Assembly (NCBI GenBank): GCA_046331625.1
Contig: JAXLQL010000001.1
Span: forward strand, 62,001-126,000
DNA from: JAXLQL01 sp046331625
GTDB lineage: Bacteria; Acidobacteriota; Terriglobia; Bryobacterales; Bryobacteraceae
Direction: 5' to 3'
DNA: 64,000 nucleotides
Shown in pieces: positions 1-8,524 of this stretch. The position numbers were made by a program, and so were the translations under genes. The notes beneath the pieces were generated by a model. The model was not told the origin of the DNA, searched no databases, and was given only the letters and a program-made list of their open reading frames with translations. How positions within the stretch are numbered: the stretch's first letter is position 1; each line of letters opens with the position of its first letter.

Positions 1-191
1 ACGAAGGTCGCGCCCAGCCATACGACGACTACGATTCCACCGAGCGTCCAGCGCACACGGTCCGCGTAGTCGCCATGCCACAGCAGCCACAACGCAGCCG
101 CCACCGCCGGAAGCCCAGCGGCGAACGCCAGAAGCGCAAGCCGGTTCTCATAGGCCAAGCGCGCGCGCCGTGGCCCCGTGGTGGGTGACAT
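1..191 (-). CDS. N-terminus of a membrane protein, probably the sensor histidine kinase paired with the adjacent regulator (partial)
   Basis: Only the first 63 codons are inside the window; the gene runs off the left edge. It starts at an ATG 15 bases after the stop of the sigma-54 response regulator on the same strand. The protein begins with a basic stretch (PRRARLAYENR) and then shows two hydrophobic segments, about residues 18-34 and 48-63, with a short charged loop between them. This is how a membrane-anchored histidine kinase often begins, and NtrC-type regulators are commonly encoded directly upstream of their kinase. No kinase motif is visible because the sequence ends too early, so the role is inferred from position. 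No clear ribosome binding site precedes it; translation may be coupled. Confidence 0.5.
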   Translation of the reverse strand, partial: MSPTTGPRRARLAYENRLALLAFAAGLPAVAAALWLLWHGDYADRVRWTLGGIVVVVWLGATF

Positions 192-206
192 GAATTGTAA
201 GCGGAA

Positions 207-1565
207 TTACAGCCCGTACCGTTGAATTCTACGATATAACGCGGACCGGCTGAGGCCGAGGGCGTTCGCGGCATGACTGACGTTGCCCTGGTAGCGGGCA
301 AGAGACTTCTTGATGAGGAACGCTTCCACCTCTTCGATGCTCATCTCTTCCAGGCGATTGGGCGCGTCTCGGCCGGTGCGCAAAGCGAGGTCGCTCGAGC
401 GAATCTGCGGCCCTTCGGCCATCAATACGGCCCGCTCGATGGCGTGATCGAGCTCGCGAATATTGCCGGGCCACGAGTGCGAAATCAGCGCCTGCATGGC
501 GCCCGCATCGAAGCCGGTGACTCGCTTGCGATAGCGCTCGATCTTCGACTGCAGAAAGTGCGCGGCCAGCTCCGGGATGTCTTCCTTACGCTCGCGCAAG
601 GGCGGAATGCGGATCTCTACGGTGTTCAGGCGAAACAGCAAATCCTCACGGAAGCGCCCCGCGCGGGCCTCCGTATCAAGGTCAGCATTCGTAGCCGAGA
701 TGATCCGCACGTCAATGCGCCGCGTCTTCGAAGAGCCGACTCGCTCGAACTCGCCGGTCTCGAGCACCCGCAGCAGGCGCGCCTGTTGGCTCATCGGCAC
801 GTTGGCGATTTCGTCGAGGAACAGGGTTCCGCCGTCGGCCAACTCGAAGCGGCCGACGCGATCCACCTTGGCGTCAGTGAACGCGCCCTTCACGTGCCCG
901 AAGAGTTCGCTCTCGAACAGGCTTTCCGTCAGTCCGCCGGTGTTGACAGTGACGAGCGGACGCCCGGCCCGCCGCGAGACAGCATGGATCGCTTGCGCCA
1001 CCACGCCCTTACCCACGCCGTGTTCGCCCGTGACGAGAATGTTGGCATCGGACGGGCCCACGCGCGAGATCACCTGTAGCACCGGCTGCATCGACGGCGC
1101 TTTGGCGATCAGCACTGGACCGCCTTCTCCGCGCAGCGCACGGTTCTCGGCTTCCAACCGCTGACCACGCCGAAGCGCCTGCGTCAGCGCGGTTTGCGTG
1201 GCCACCGTAGCGAGCAACCGCGGGTTGTCCCAGGGCTTCTGTACGAAATCGCGGGCGCCTTGGCGCATTGCTTCCACGGCGAGTTCGATCGAAGCCCAAG
1301 CCGTCATCACCACCACACCGAGCGTTGCGTCGACCGCGCGCAACTCCTTCAGCAGCTCGAGCCCTTCGGCGCCAGACGTAGTGTCTCGCGTGTAGTTGAG
1401 GTCGATCAACGCGACATCGAATTCTCGCGACTCGGCCGCCGCAATCGCCGCTGCGGGCGACCCCGCCGTTTCCACCGTGTAACCCTCGGGCTTGAGCAAT
1501 AATCGGAGCGCCTCGAGCACTCCGGCTTGGTCATCGGCGATGAGAATGGTCCCTGGAGAAGCCAT
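207..1565 (-). CDS. sigma-54-dependent response regulator, NtrC type
   Basis: A 452-residue cytoplasmic transcription activator with the full three-domain layout. The receiver domain has the acidic pair D11-D12, the phospho-acceptor D55 and the conserved K110. The AAA+ domain has Walker A GEHGVGKG at 180-187, a GAFTDA loop at 227-232 in the place of the usual GAFTGA sigma-54 contact loop, and Walker B GGTLFLDEI. The C-terminus carries a Fis-type helix-turn-helix (NVSHAANALGLSRSALYRRI). Phosphorylated proteins of this class use ATP to open sigma-54 RNA polymerase complexes. It sits as the next-to-last visible gene of the efflux operon and precedes the putative kinase. The sigma-54-like site upstream of the operon suggests it controls its own operon, which is inference. 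Confidence 0.93.
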   Translation of the reverse strand: MASPGTILIADDQAGVLEALRLLLKPEGYTVETAGSPAAAIAAAESREFDVALIDLNYTRDTTSGAEGLELLKELRAVDATLGVVVMTAWASIELAVEAMRQGARDFVQKPWDNPRLLATVATQTALTQALRRGQRLEAENRALRGEGGPVLIAKAPSMQPVLQVISRVGPSDANILVTGEHGVGKGVVAQAIHAVSRRAGRPLVTVNTGGLTESLFESELFGHVKGAFTDAKVDRVGRFELADGGTLFLDEIANVPMSQQARLLRVLETGEFERVGSSKTRRIDVRIISATNADLDTEARAGRFREDLLFRLNTVEIRIPPLRERKEDIPELAAHFLQSKIERYRKRVTGFDAGAMQALISHSWPGNIRELDHAIERAVLMAEGPQIRSSDLALRTGRDAPNRLEEMSIEEVEAFLIKKSLARYQGNVSHAANALGLSRSALYRRIQRYGL

Positions 1566-1568
1566 CGT

Positions 1569-2714
1569 TTAGCCGCGCAGCCTCTTCAAGTCAGTCTTGA
1601 TCTTTTCATCGCCAGGCCGCTCTTTCTGGGCGGCTTCCAGTTCTTTGATCGCCTCGGCCTTCTTGCCTTGCTTCTCGAGGAGAAAGCCCAGCCTGCGATG
1701 AGCGAACCAAGTGGGAGGGCTCCCCGGCTCGGGCGGCTGCGAGAGGTACTTGCGGAACAAAGCTTCGGCACGGGCGTGGTCTTTGCCCGAATCGTTCAGT
1801 TCCACGGCCGCACTCAGGTGGGGTTGCAGATCATCGGGAAACAGCTTCTCGGCGGCGGTCAATCTCGCATCCAGGTCCTGCGAGCGTCCATCGCGGGCCG
1901 CCACCACCGCGAGAATCTGGTGTGGCCACTTCCGTGTCGGATCGAGCTTCATCGCCTCGAGCGCCAGCTTTTCAGCCTCAGGGAGGTTGCGGTCTTTGTC
2001 GTTGTAGGTGAGGCGGAACGCGAGTTGCCTCCGCGCGATCACACTCTGCGGATTGGCGGCAAGCGCCTTTCGGTAGAGTTCCACCGCGTTCACCGGCTTC
2101 TTCTCGAGATTCGCCAGCGCGATCTCCGCTTCTACGCCGCGGACCGCATCGACGGCTGCCACGCGCGCCGGAATCTCGCGGGCCTTGGCTTTGTCGCCGC
2201 CCATAAACCCCGGAGCCCGGTAGTAAAACTGAATTCCGCCCATCATCGCTTCCACGTTCTTGGGATCGATCTCGAGCGCACGGTTGAGAGAGCGCTTGCA
2301 CTTGCCTGCCAGGCTCGCTTGACCGAACAGGGACGCTTTCTCGGCTTGGCTCCCGTAGACTTCGAACATTTGCGTGTGGAAATGCGAGTCGTTGGGCGAG
2401 AGCTCCACGGCCTTCTCACCGAGTTTGGCGGCGTCGTCGAGGTCGCCGAACGCCATGCGGATTCGTGAGGCGAGGTAGTAACCTTGCGCGCCGGTGGGCG
2501 GCGCCTTTTCGATTTCGGCTTTGGCGCGTTTCCAGTGTCCGGCTTCGATGAGCTTCTCGAGGGTGGCGTTATCGATGGCGAGAAGGGGAGTGGCGAGGAG
2601 AAAGAACAGTAGGGCGGGCTTTAGCCAGCGCGCGACTTTAGTCGCGCCAGGTTTGAGCGGGGCTGAAGCCCCGCGCTGGCTAAAGCCCGCCCCACAAGAC
2701 GTCGTCTTAGTCAT
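1569..2714 (-). CDS. TPR-repeat protein, probably exported
   Basis: About 381 residues. I start it at the ATG that overlaps the stop codon of the upstream permease (ATGACTAA), giving translational coupling. The first 30 or so residues are encoded by a palindromic repeat element (2612-2692); then comes a hydrophobic stretch ALLFFLLATPLLA that would act as a signal sequence, so the mature protein is probably outside the cytoplasm. The rest is alpha-helical with tetratricopeptide-like motifs, for example WKRAKAEIEKAPPTGAQGYY near the start, AKLGEKAVELSPNDSHFH and AVELYRKALAANPQSVIAR in the middle, and AIKELEAAQKERPGDEKI at the end. Such repeats are protein-protein interaction scaffolds; no enzymatic motif is seen. 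Its place between the ABC permeases and the regulator suggests a link to the efflux or sensing function. Confidence 0.75.
   Translation of the reverse strand: MTKTTSCGAGFSQRGASAPLKPGATKVARWLKPALLFFLLATPLLAIDNATLEKLIEAGHWKRAKAEIEKAPPTGAQGYYLASRIRMAFGDLDDAAKLGEKAVELSPNDSHFHTQMFEVYGSQAEKASLFGQASLAGKCKRSLNRALEIDPKNVEAMMGGIQFYYRAPGFMGGDKAKAREIPARVAAVDAVRGVEAEIALANLEKKPVNAVELYRKALAANPQSVIARRQLAFRLTYNDKDRNLPEAEKLALEAMKLDPTRKWPHQILAVVAARDGRSQDLDARLTAAEKLFPDDLQPHLSAAVELNDSGKDHARAEALFRKYLSQPPEPGSPPTWFAHRRLGFLLEKQGKKAEAIKELEAAQKERPGDEKIKTDLKRLRG
2612..2692. repeat. palindromic dispersed repeat, copy 1 (nested hairpins)
   Basis: A 21-base arm at 2612-2632 is exactly repeated in inverted orientation at 2672-2692. 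Inside lie two smaller perfect hairpins, GCGCGACT-TT-AGTCGCGC and GCGGGGCT-GA-AGCCCCGC. The 20-base string gcgctggctaaagcccgccc of the right arm occurs again unchanged at 23251-23270, and a related two-hairpin element lies at 19762-19797. This copy lies inside the reading frame of the TPR protein. Confidence 0.85.
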
Positions 2715-5136
2715 GTCGAAGCGCCTCGATGGGATCGGCGTCCGCCGCACGGCGGGCCGGCAGATAGCACGCCGCACAAGCGGCCACCAGCAGGAGCGCC
2801 ACTGCCCCGGCGATCGTCGAAGGATCGTTCTCACTCACACCGAACATCAACCCGCCGATCAGCCTTCCGAGAGCAATCGCGCCACATAGCCCTATGCCGA
2901 GCCCGGCGAGCACCATCGCGAGCCCCTGCTTCATCACGCCTCCCAAAACGCGTGCGCGCGTAGCTCCAAGCGCCATGCGGATGCCGATCTCATGCGTGCG
3001 CTCGGACACGGAATACGCCAACACGGCGTAGAGCCCGACAGCCGCCAAGACGAGCGCCAAAAGTCCGAACAATCCCATGATGGTAGCAACGTACCAGAAG
3101 CCCGTCAGTTCTTCGGCCATTACGCTGTCATAGCGTTTCATTGCGAACAGCGATTGACCTTCGTCAATGGAACGCAGCGTCGCGCGCGCGGCAGTCGCCA
3201 AAGCCGCCGGATCTCCCGAGGTCCGAATGACAGCGAAGAAATCGGATCGTGCCGCCTGCGCCATCGGGCGATAGAACAACGGAACGACTTCCGGCTCCGA
3301 TGCGTAGTGCCGCACGTCCGCCGCCACTCCGACGATCGCGTACCAGGGCTCTTTGGAATTGAAATCGCGACCGATGCGGATGTGCTGCCCGATCGGATCC
3401 TGATTCGGGAAATGTTTCCTCGCGAACGCCTCATTCACGATCGCCACCTTTTGCGCGTTCTCATCGTCGCGCTTTTCGAACCCGCGGCCACGCTGCAGCG
3501 GAATGTGCATCGTTCGGAAATAGCCGGGCGTCACGGACTCGGCGTGCGACATTCGCGACCAGACGTCGAGCGGCATCTGCCGGCCTTGAATCTGGAACGC
3601 CATGAATCCCCGGTTGCCGCCGTAGGGCACATTCGTAGCAATGGCCGAGCCGGTGGCGCCAGGCAGCGTCGCAAGGCTCTCACCCAGCCGCTCGGCGAAC
3701 CGGGCCCATGACGACGTATCCGGATAGGCTTTGCGATCCAAATCCAATTGGAAAGTCAACACGTGTTCGGGATCCATGCCGGGCGCGGGCAGTGCAATGT
3801 TGCGAAAACCGCGAACCATCAGTCCCGCACCCGCCAACAGCACGATTGCCAGTGCGGCTTCGGCAACCACCAGCACATTGCGCAGGCGGCGTCGCGACGC
3901 CGTGGAACTGGAAGCGCGCGCCGAGTCTTTCAATACCGACATGGGATCGGCGAGCGAGCCGGAGAACAGGGCGGCGAATCCGGCTGCCAATCCGGAGCCG
4001 AGGCCCAAGGTCAACGCGTAACCGAGCGCACGCCAATCGAGGGACATTCGAGCCCAACCCGGAAGATAGATCTCGACGTCAGCGGGCATGCCATCGCGAA
4101 TTAGCTCGACTCCCCAGTAACCAGCCGCTGCTCCAGCCAGAGCGCCGAGAACTCCGACGAGTGCGCTTTCCACGAGCACCGTCCGCAGCACGCGCCACCG
4201 TCCGGAACCGAGAGCCATCTGGACCGCGAACTCCTTCACCTTTCCAGACACGCGCACGAACTGGAGATTCGCCACGTTGACCGAGGCCAGCAGCACAAGG
4301 AAGATCGTGGCGCCGAGCATCATGCGCACATACGGAGCCGAGTCCCCCGAGAGCTCCTCCGTGATCGGCCGCGCGGCCGCCGAAAGGCGCCCGTGCGTAT
4401 CCGGGTATTTCGCCGCCACATCCTTCGCCATTGCGGCCAACTCCGCATTCACTTGCGCCAGCGTGTAGCCGGGCTTGATACGGCCGAGCGACTGGAACCC
4501 GAACGACCCGTGGCTGATCCACTCCTGGCGGAGCGCGAGCGGGATCCACAGCTCCGCGGGTCCCGGAACGCGCACGTGTGCGGGCATCACGCCGATGACG
4601 CGGTGCTGTTCGCCGTTGATGCGCATGCTTTGGCTGGTGACGTCATCTCGGCCGGCGAAGCGTCTCCTCCAAAGGCCTTCGCCGATCACCACGACGCGAG
4701 GCGCATCCGGATCATCGTCTTCTTTGACGAACGCCCGGCCGAGCAGTGGTTTCGCTCCGAGTGCATCGAAGAATTCCCAAGTCACGCGGACACAGCGAGC
4801 GCGCTCTGGCTCCCCATCGCCGGAAAGATTCACTCCGAACTGGTAGCCCACCATGCTGAGGTGATCGATGGTGCGCGTGGCCTCGCGCCAGGCATAGAAG
4901 TCGGCTGGCGTGATCGAACTGAGCCGGCGAGCGGCGCCGGACGAAGGGTCCTTGCCTCCCGCGGTGATCAGCGTCTCGAGGTTTGGCAGAACGAGTGGAC
5001 GGAATAGCACGGCGTCGGCCACGCTGAAAATGGCCGTGGCGGCGCCGATGCCCGCTCCGAGCACGCAAATCGCGAGCGCGGAAAAGGCGGGGTTCTTGCG
5101 CAGGGATCGAAACGCAAATCTCAGATCGTCAATCAT
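2707..5136 (-). CDS. ABC transporter permease, ADOP/MacB-FtsX type (second of two)
   Basis: An 809-residue inner-membrane permease of the acidobacterial duplicated orphan permease class (TIGR03434 as I know it). It has two FtsX units: an N-terminal membrane segment near residues 18-45, a periplasmic MacB core domain (about 50-250), three membrane segments (about 280-400), then a second transmembrane start near 425 with another periplasmic domain and a final three-helix FtsX block with the motif HEIGIRMALGATRARVL. It ends with the typical DADPIEALRHD. The gene overlaps the upstream permease stop by 8 bases and the TPR gene start by 8 bases. Together with the two ATPases and the adaptor it probably forms a tripartite efflux pump; the substrate cannot be told. 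Confidence 0.93.
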   Translation of the reverse strand: MIDDLRFAFRSLRKNPAFSALAICVLGAGIGAATAIFSVADAVLFRPLVLPNLETLITAGGKDPSSGAARRLSSITPADFYAWREATRTIDHLSMVGYQFGVNLSGDGEPERARCVRVTWEFFDALGAKPLLGRAFVKEDDDPDAPRVVVIGEGLWRRRFAGRDDVTSQSMRINGEQHRVIGVMPAHVRVPGPAELWIPLALRQEWISHGSFGFQSLGRIKPGYTLAQVNAELAAMAKDVAAKYPDTHGRLSAAARPITEELSGDSAPYVRMMLGATIFLVLLASVNVANLQFVRVSGKVKEFAVQMALGSGRWRVLRTVLVESALVGVLGALAGAAAGYWGVELIRDGMPADVEIYLPGWARMSLDWRALGYALTLGLGSGLAAGFAALFSGSLADPMSVLKDSARASSSTASRRRLRNVLVVAEAALAIVLLAGAGLMVRGFRNIALPAPGMDPEHVLTFQLDLDRKAYPDTSSWARFAERLGESLATLPGATGSAIATNVPYGGNRGFMAFQIQGRQMPLDVWSRMSHAESVTPGYFRTMHIPLQRGRGFEKRDDENAQKVAIVNEAFARKHFPNQDPIGQHIRIGRDFNSKEPWYAIVGVAADVRHYASEPEVVPLFYRPMAQAARSDFFAVIRTSGDPAALATAARATLRSIDEGQSLFAMKRYDSVMAEELTGFWYVATIMGLFGLLALVLAAVGLYAVLAYSVSERTHEIGIRMALGATRARVLGGVMKQGLAMVLAGLGIGLCGAIALGRLIGGLMFGVSENDPSTIAGAVALLLVAACAACYLPARRAADADPIEALRHD

Positions 5137-7525
5137 GGCGCAATGCCTCCACGGGATTCACTCTTGCTGCTCGCAACGCGGGGATCGCGGATGCCGCGAC
5201 GCCGGCCAACGCAAGCAGCGCAGCCGCCGTCGCGAAGGTCATCGGATCATGCGCCTTCACTCCGTAGAGCAGTGCGGAAAGCAGCCGGGCGGCGGCGAAG
5301 CCAAGCACGAGCCCGATCGCCAAACCCACGCCGACAAGCCACAGCCCTTGGCTCACCACAGCTCGCACCACCACCGGTAACGAAGCTCCCAGCGCCATGC
5401 GAATGCCGATCTCGCGGCGGCGGCGCGCCACTTGGAATGAGAGCATGGCGAAGAGTCCCACGGCGGCAAGTGCGAGCGTGAAGGCAGCCATGGTCCCGAT
5501 GAGCGTTGCGCCGAGCCGAGTGGCGTAGAAGTTCTCTTCGCGGTGGTCCGCGAGAGTCTTCACGGCGTGGAGCGGGATGCGAGGATCCACCGCTTCCACA
5601 GCCTTGCGAATTCCAGGCAAGATCGCCATCGGCTTCGCGGCGGTTCGCACGTGGAGCGAAGCCTCTCCCCAACCTAGTTGCGCGAATGGCACGTAGTAGA
5701 GCGGTTGATCGGCGTCGAAGACGCTCCGGTAAGGCGCGTTGGCCACCACTCCCACCACCCGGAGCCGCATGCCCTTTTCGGCCGCCGCTGGGTGAATTGT
5801 CTTTCCGATCGGATCCTCACCCGGCCAGAACTTTTTCGCGAACGACTCATTCACGATCACGACCAGCGCATCGGAACCGGTGAAGTCGCGCCCGCTACGC
5901 ATCGGGATTCCCACGGTCTCAAAGTAGCCAGGCCCGATCATGTTCGTATGAACTTCCGCCCCGCCGGCCTCGAGCACACCTCCGTACACGAGGTTGCCCA
6001 TGTTCACAATGCCGTTGTCGAAAACGCGCTTCTTCGCGATGGCGGCGCCGAGCACGCCGGGAACGTTCTTCACCGACTCGACGATGGATGCGAGCACGCG
6101 AGGCGACTGCTCGCGCTTGTAGCCGCTTCGCTCGGGGTCAATGGAGGCAACCAATACGCTCTCGGTATGGATGCGTGCGTCCAATGCACGGAGCAGCCCG
6201 AGCGATCTCCAAAGCAATCCGGCGGCGGCAACCAGCACCACGCAGAGAGCCACCTGCACGACGGTCAGGCCTTGTTGGAGCCGGTTTCGCGATGAGATGG
6301 TGGAGTGCTCGCCAGAGCGCAACGCAGGCAGCACCGCAACACGCGCAGCTTGTACACCGGGCACCAGGGCGAACGCAGCCGTGCTCGCGAGCGCCAAAGC
6401 GAAAGCAGCCAAGGCGAGTCGCCAGTCAAAAGTGAACCACACCGCCGATCCGTTGAAGGAGTCGGGAATCATTGCCTGCACCCAGCTACTGGTCCAACTC
6501 CAGAGAAAGATGCTGACCACCGTCGCGCCCATCGCCAAGAGGAATCCGTCGACGAGGGACTGCGCCACCAGCCTGGAACGCGAGACTCCGAGCGCCAGCC
6601 GGATTGCGGAATCGCGCTGACGCATCGCAGAGCGCGCGACCAGAAGCGCCGCCACATTGGCACACACCACAATGAGCGCAAGCAGGAACACGCCCGTCAC
6701 AGCGCGCATGAGCGTAGCGATTTCGTCATCCAGAAACGGCTCGCCGACGGGACTGTAGGCTGTCACTTTCACTTCCTTGCCCTTGTTCTCCTCAGGAAAA
6801 GCGAGTTCCAGACGCTTGGCGATCGCCGCTAGGTTGGCGCGCGCATGGTCGATCGTGACGCCGGGCTTCAGGCGCGCGAACATGAGAAAGAAGGTACTGT
6901 TGCGGCCCGTAAGCAGGTCAGGCGTGTTGTAGAACCGCGGCGCCATGACGATGGGAACCCAAACATCGTTCGCGCCAATAAAGTAGCCGTGGAAATTGCG
7001 CTCCGCCACGCCGACGATGGTGTGCGGGATCCCGTTGATGTCCACCTTGGCGCCGATCGTCTCGGGCTTGGCGCCGAACTTCCGTTCCCAGAGCCGATGG
7101 CTGATGACAGCTACGCTCTCTTCGTTCTCGCTGAAGAAGCGGCCCGCGGCAGGACGGGTTCCGATCGCGTCAAAGTAGTTCGCCGTCACGAGCGATCCTT
7201 CCAACCGCTCCACCGAGCCGCCGTGGAAAAGGTGGAACGAGTTGAGGTCCTGGCCGGCGAGATGCGTGAAAACTTCGTTCTGCCGCCGGTATTCGACAAA
7301 ATCCGGATACGACGTAGCGTCGAAGCTAGTTGTGTTGCCGCGTTCGGACCGCCACACGTGGACGAGCGTCTTCGGATCCCGCACGCCGGGCCGCGCGCGG
7401 AACAGTACCGTGTCGATGAGGCTGAACACGATGAGGTTCCCGCCGATGCCCACTGCGAGCAGCGCGATGATCGCGATGGTCAGGGCCGGGGCAGACCTCA
7501 GGCTTCGGATTGCTTGGCGCAACAT
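5129..7525 (-). CDS. ABC transporter permease, ADOP/MacB-FtsX type (first of two)
   Basis: A 798-residue permease with the same duplicated MacB-core plus FtsX layout as its downstream neighbour but clearly divergent from it. Visible landmarks are the N-terminal membrane helix (LTIAIIALLAVGIGGNL), a first FtsX block with SAMRQRDSAIRLALGVSRSRL near residue 300, and the C-terminal block with RRREIGIRMALGASLPVVV and the final RVNPVEALRHD. It starts 25 bases after the stop of the ATPase gene and its stop overlaps the next permease. Two unlike ADOP permeases next to each other suggest either a heterodimer or two related pumps sharing ATPases. Substrate unknown. Confidence 0.93.
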   Translation of the reverse strand: MLRQAIRSLRSAPALTIAIIALLAVGIGGNLIVFSLIDTVLFRARPGVRDPKTLVHVWRSERGNTTSFDATSYPDFVEYRRQNEVFTHLAGQDLNSFHLFHGGSVERLEGSLVTANYFDAIGTRPAAGRFFSENEESVAVISHRLWERKFGAKPETIGAKVDINGIPHTIVGVAERNFHGYFIGANDVWVPIVMAPRFYNTPDLLTGRNSTFFLMFARLKPGVTIDHARANLAAIAKRLELAFPEENKGKEVKVTAYSPVGEPFLDDEIATLMRAVTGVFLLALIVVCANVAALLVARSAMRQRDSAIRLALGVSRSRLVAQSLVDGFLLAMGATVVSIFLWSWTSSWVQAMIPDSFNGSAVWFTFDWRLALAAFALALASTAAFALVPGVQAARVAVLPALRSGEHSTISSRNRLQQGLTVVQVALCVVLVAAAGLLWRSLGLLRALDARIHTESVLVASIDPERSGYKREQSPRVLASIVESVKNVPGVLGAAIAKKRVFDNGIVNMGNLVYGGVLEAGGAEVHTNMIGPGYFETVGIPMRSGRDFTGSDALVVIVNESFAKKFWPGEDPIGKTIHPAAAEKGMRLRVVGVVANAPYRSVFDADQPLYYVPFAQLGWGEASLHVRTAAKPMAILPGIRKAVEAVDPRIPLHAVKTLADHREENFYATRLGATLIGTMAAFTLALAAVGLFAMLSFQVARRRREIGIRMALGASLPVVVRAVVSQGLWLVGVGLAIGLVLGFAAARLLSALLYGVKAHDPMTFATAAALLALAGVAASAIPALRAARVNPVEALRHD

Positions 7526-7550
7526 GATCGTGTCTCTATTGTCGTTCGGG

Positions 7551-8252
7551 TTAGGCCGTCACCGCTTCGAGCGGCCGGCCGGTGCGTTCGTCTTTGTCGA
7601 TCCAGCCATCGCGCAGAAAGATGGTGCGGTGGCCGTAGGTCGCGTTGACCTCCGAATGCGTCACCTGGATGATCGTGGTCCCCTCGTTATTGAGCTTGAG
7701 GAAGAGTTCCATGATCTCTTTGGCCTGCGCCGAGTGTAGATTGCCGGTGGGCTCATCCGCCAGGATGATCTTGGGATTCGCCACCACCGCCCGCGCCACG
7801 GCGACGAGTTGCTGCTGGCCGCCGGAGAGCTGGCTCGGAAACAGATCTTTCTTGCCGACGATGTTGAAGCGATCGAGCACGTCGCACACGATCGAGGAGC
7901 GCTCGGAACTGCGCAGGTTCCGATACGAGAGCGGCACGTCGAGGTTCTCGTAGACGGTGAGGTCGTCAAGCAGGTGGTAGCTCTGGAACACGAACCCCAC
8001 GTACTTCTTGTTGAGTTCGATGCGCTGCTTGGGCTTGACGGCATGCACTGGCTGGCCATCGAGGAAGTACTCGCCGGTCCAGGCAGCGTCGAGCATGCCC
8101 AGGATGCTCAGCAGCGTGGACTTGCCTGCGCCCGAAGGTCCCATGATGGTGACGAACTCGCCGGGCTTGATGTCGAGATTCACGCGGCGGAGCACGTAGA
8201 ACTTGCCCGCCGCCGTCTCGAAACATTTTTCGAGATTGTTGAGCCGGATCAT
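7551..8252 (-). CDS. ABC transporter ATP-binding protein, MacB/LolD type
   Basis: A 233-residue nucleotide-binding subunit. Walker A is GPSGAGKST, the Q-loop region is FVFQSYHLLDDLTVYEN, the ABC signature is LSGGQQQ, and Walker B with the catalytic glutamate is IILADEPTG, followed by the H-loop histidine (IQVTHSE). The ATG at 8252 is chosen because the protein then begins MIRLNNLEKCF as in the family, and because it overlaps the stop of the upstream small membrane protein gene (ATGA). It powers the adjacent FtsX-type permeases. A second ATPase of the same class lies one gene upstream; the two share motifs but differ in sequence, so each may serve one permease or they may pair. Confidence 0.93.
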   Translation of the reverse strand: MIRLNNLEKCFETAAGKFYVLRRVNLDIKPGEFVTIMGPSGAGKSTLLSILGMLDAAWTGEYFLDGQPVHAVKPKQRIELNKKYVGFVFQSYHLLDDLTVYENLDVPLSYRNLRSSERSSIVCDVLDRFNIVGKKDLFPSQLSGGQQQLVAVARAVVANPKIILADEPTGNLHSAQAKEIMELFLKLNNEGTTIIQVTHSEVNATYGHRTIFLRDGWIDKDERTGRPLEAVTA

Positions 8253-8524
8253 TGGAATCGCCGCTCGAGCTGCTGCTGCACGCGCTGCTTTCTCAGTTCG
8301 AACCGCCGCGTGCATTCCTCCACCCGCTTGCTGAAACGCTCACCGGCCGCATCAAACCGGGCCGCGATGACTTCCGATCGCCGCTGGAAGATACGAGCGC
8401 GATTCTCGAACTGGTGTATGCGAAACTCTGGCGCGCGCTGCACGGCCCAGCCGGCCAACTGCGCCATGCCATAGACCAGCACGATCGCCATCACGGCCAC
8501 GGCGTCGACATTCCGGCGCAACAT
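8249..8524 (-). CDS. small membrane protein with a coiled-coil tail, coupled between two ATPase genes
   Basis: A 91-residue protein with one membrane helix near residues 8-28 (VAVMAIVLVYGMAQLAGWAV) and then a long, highly charged, probably helical tail rich in Arg, Glu and Gln (IFQRRSEVIAARFDAAGERF ... LRKQRVQQQLERRFQ). Its start overlaps the stop of the upstream ATPase (TGATG) and its stop overlaps the start of the next ATPase (ATGA), so it looks strictly co-translated with both. I do not recognise the family. Position and topology suggest an accessory subunit of the efflux complex. A chance open frame is unlikely given both couplings and the sensible membrane topology. Confidence 0.75.
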   Translation of the reverse strand: MLRRNVDAVAVMAIVLVYGMAQLAGWAVQRAPEFRIHQFENRARIFQRRSEVIAARFDAAGERFSKRVEECTRRFELRKQRVQQQLERRFQ

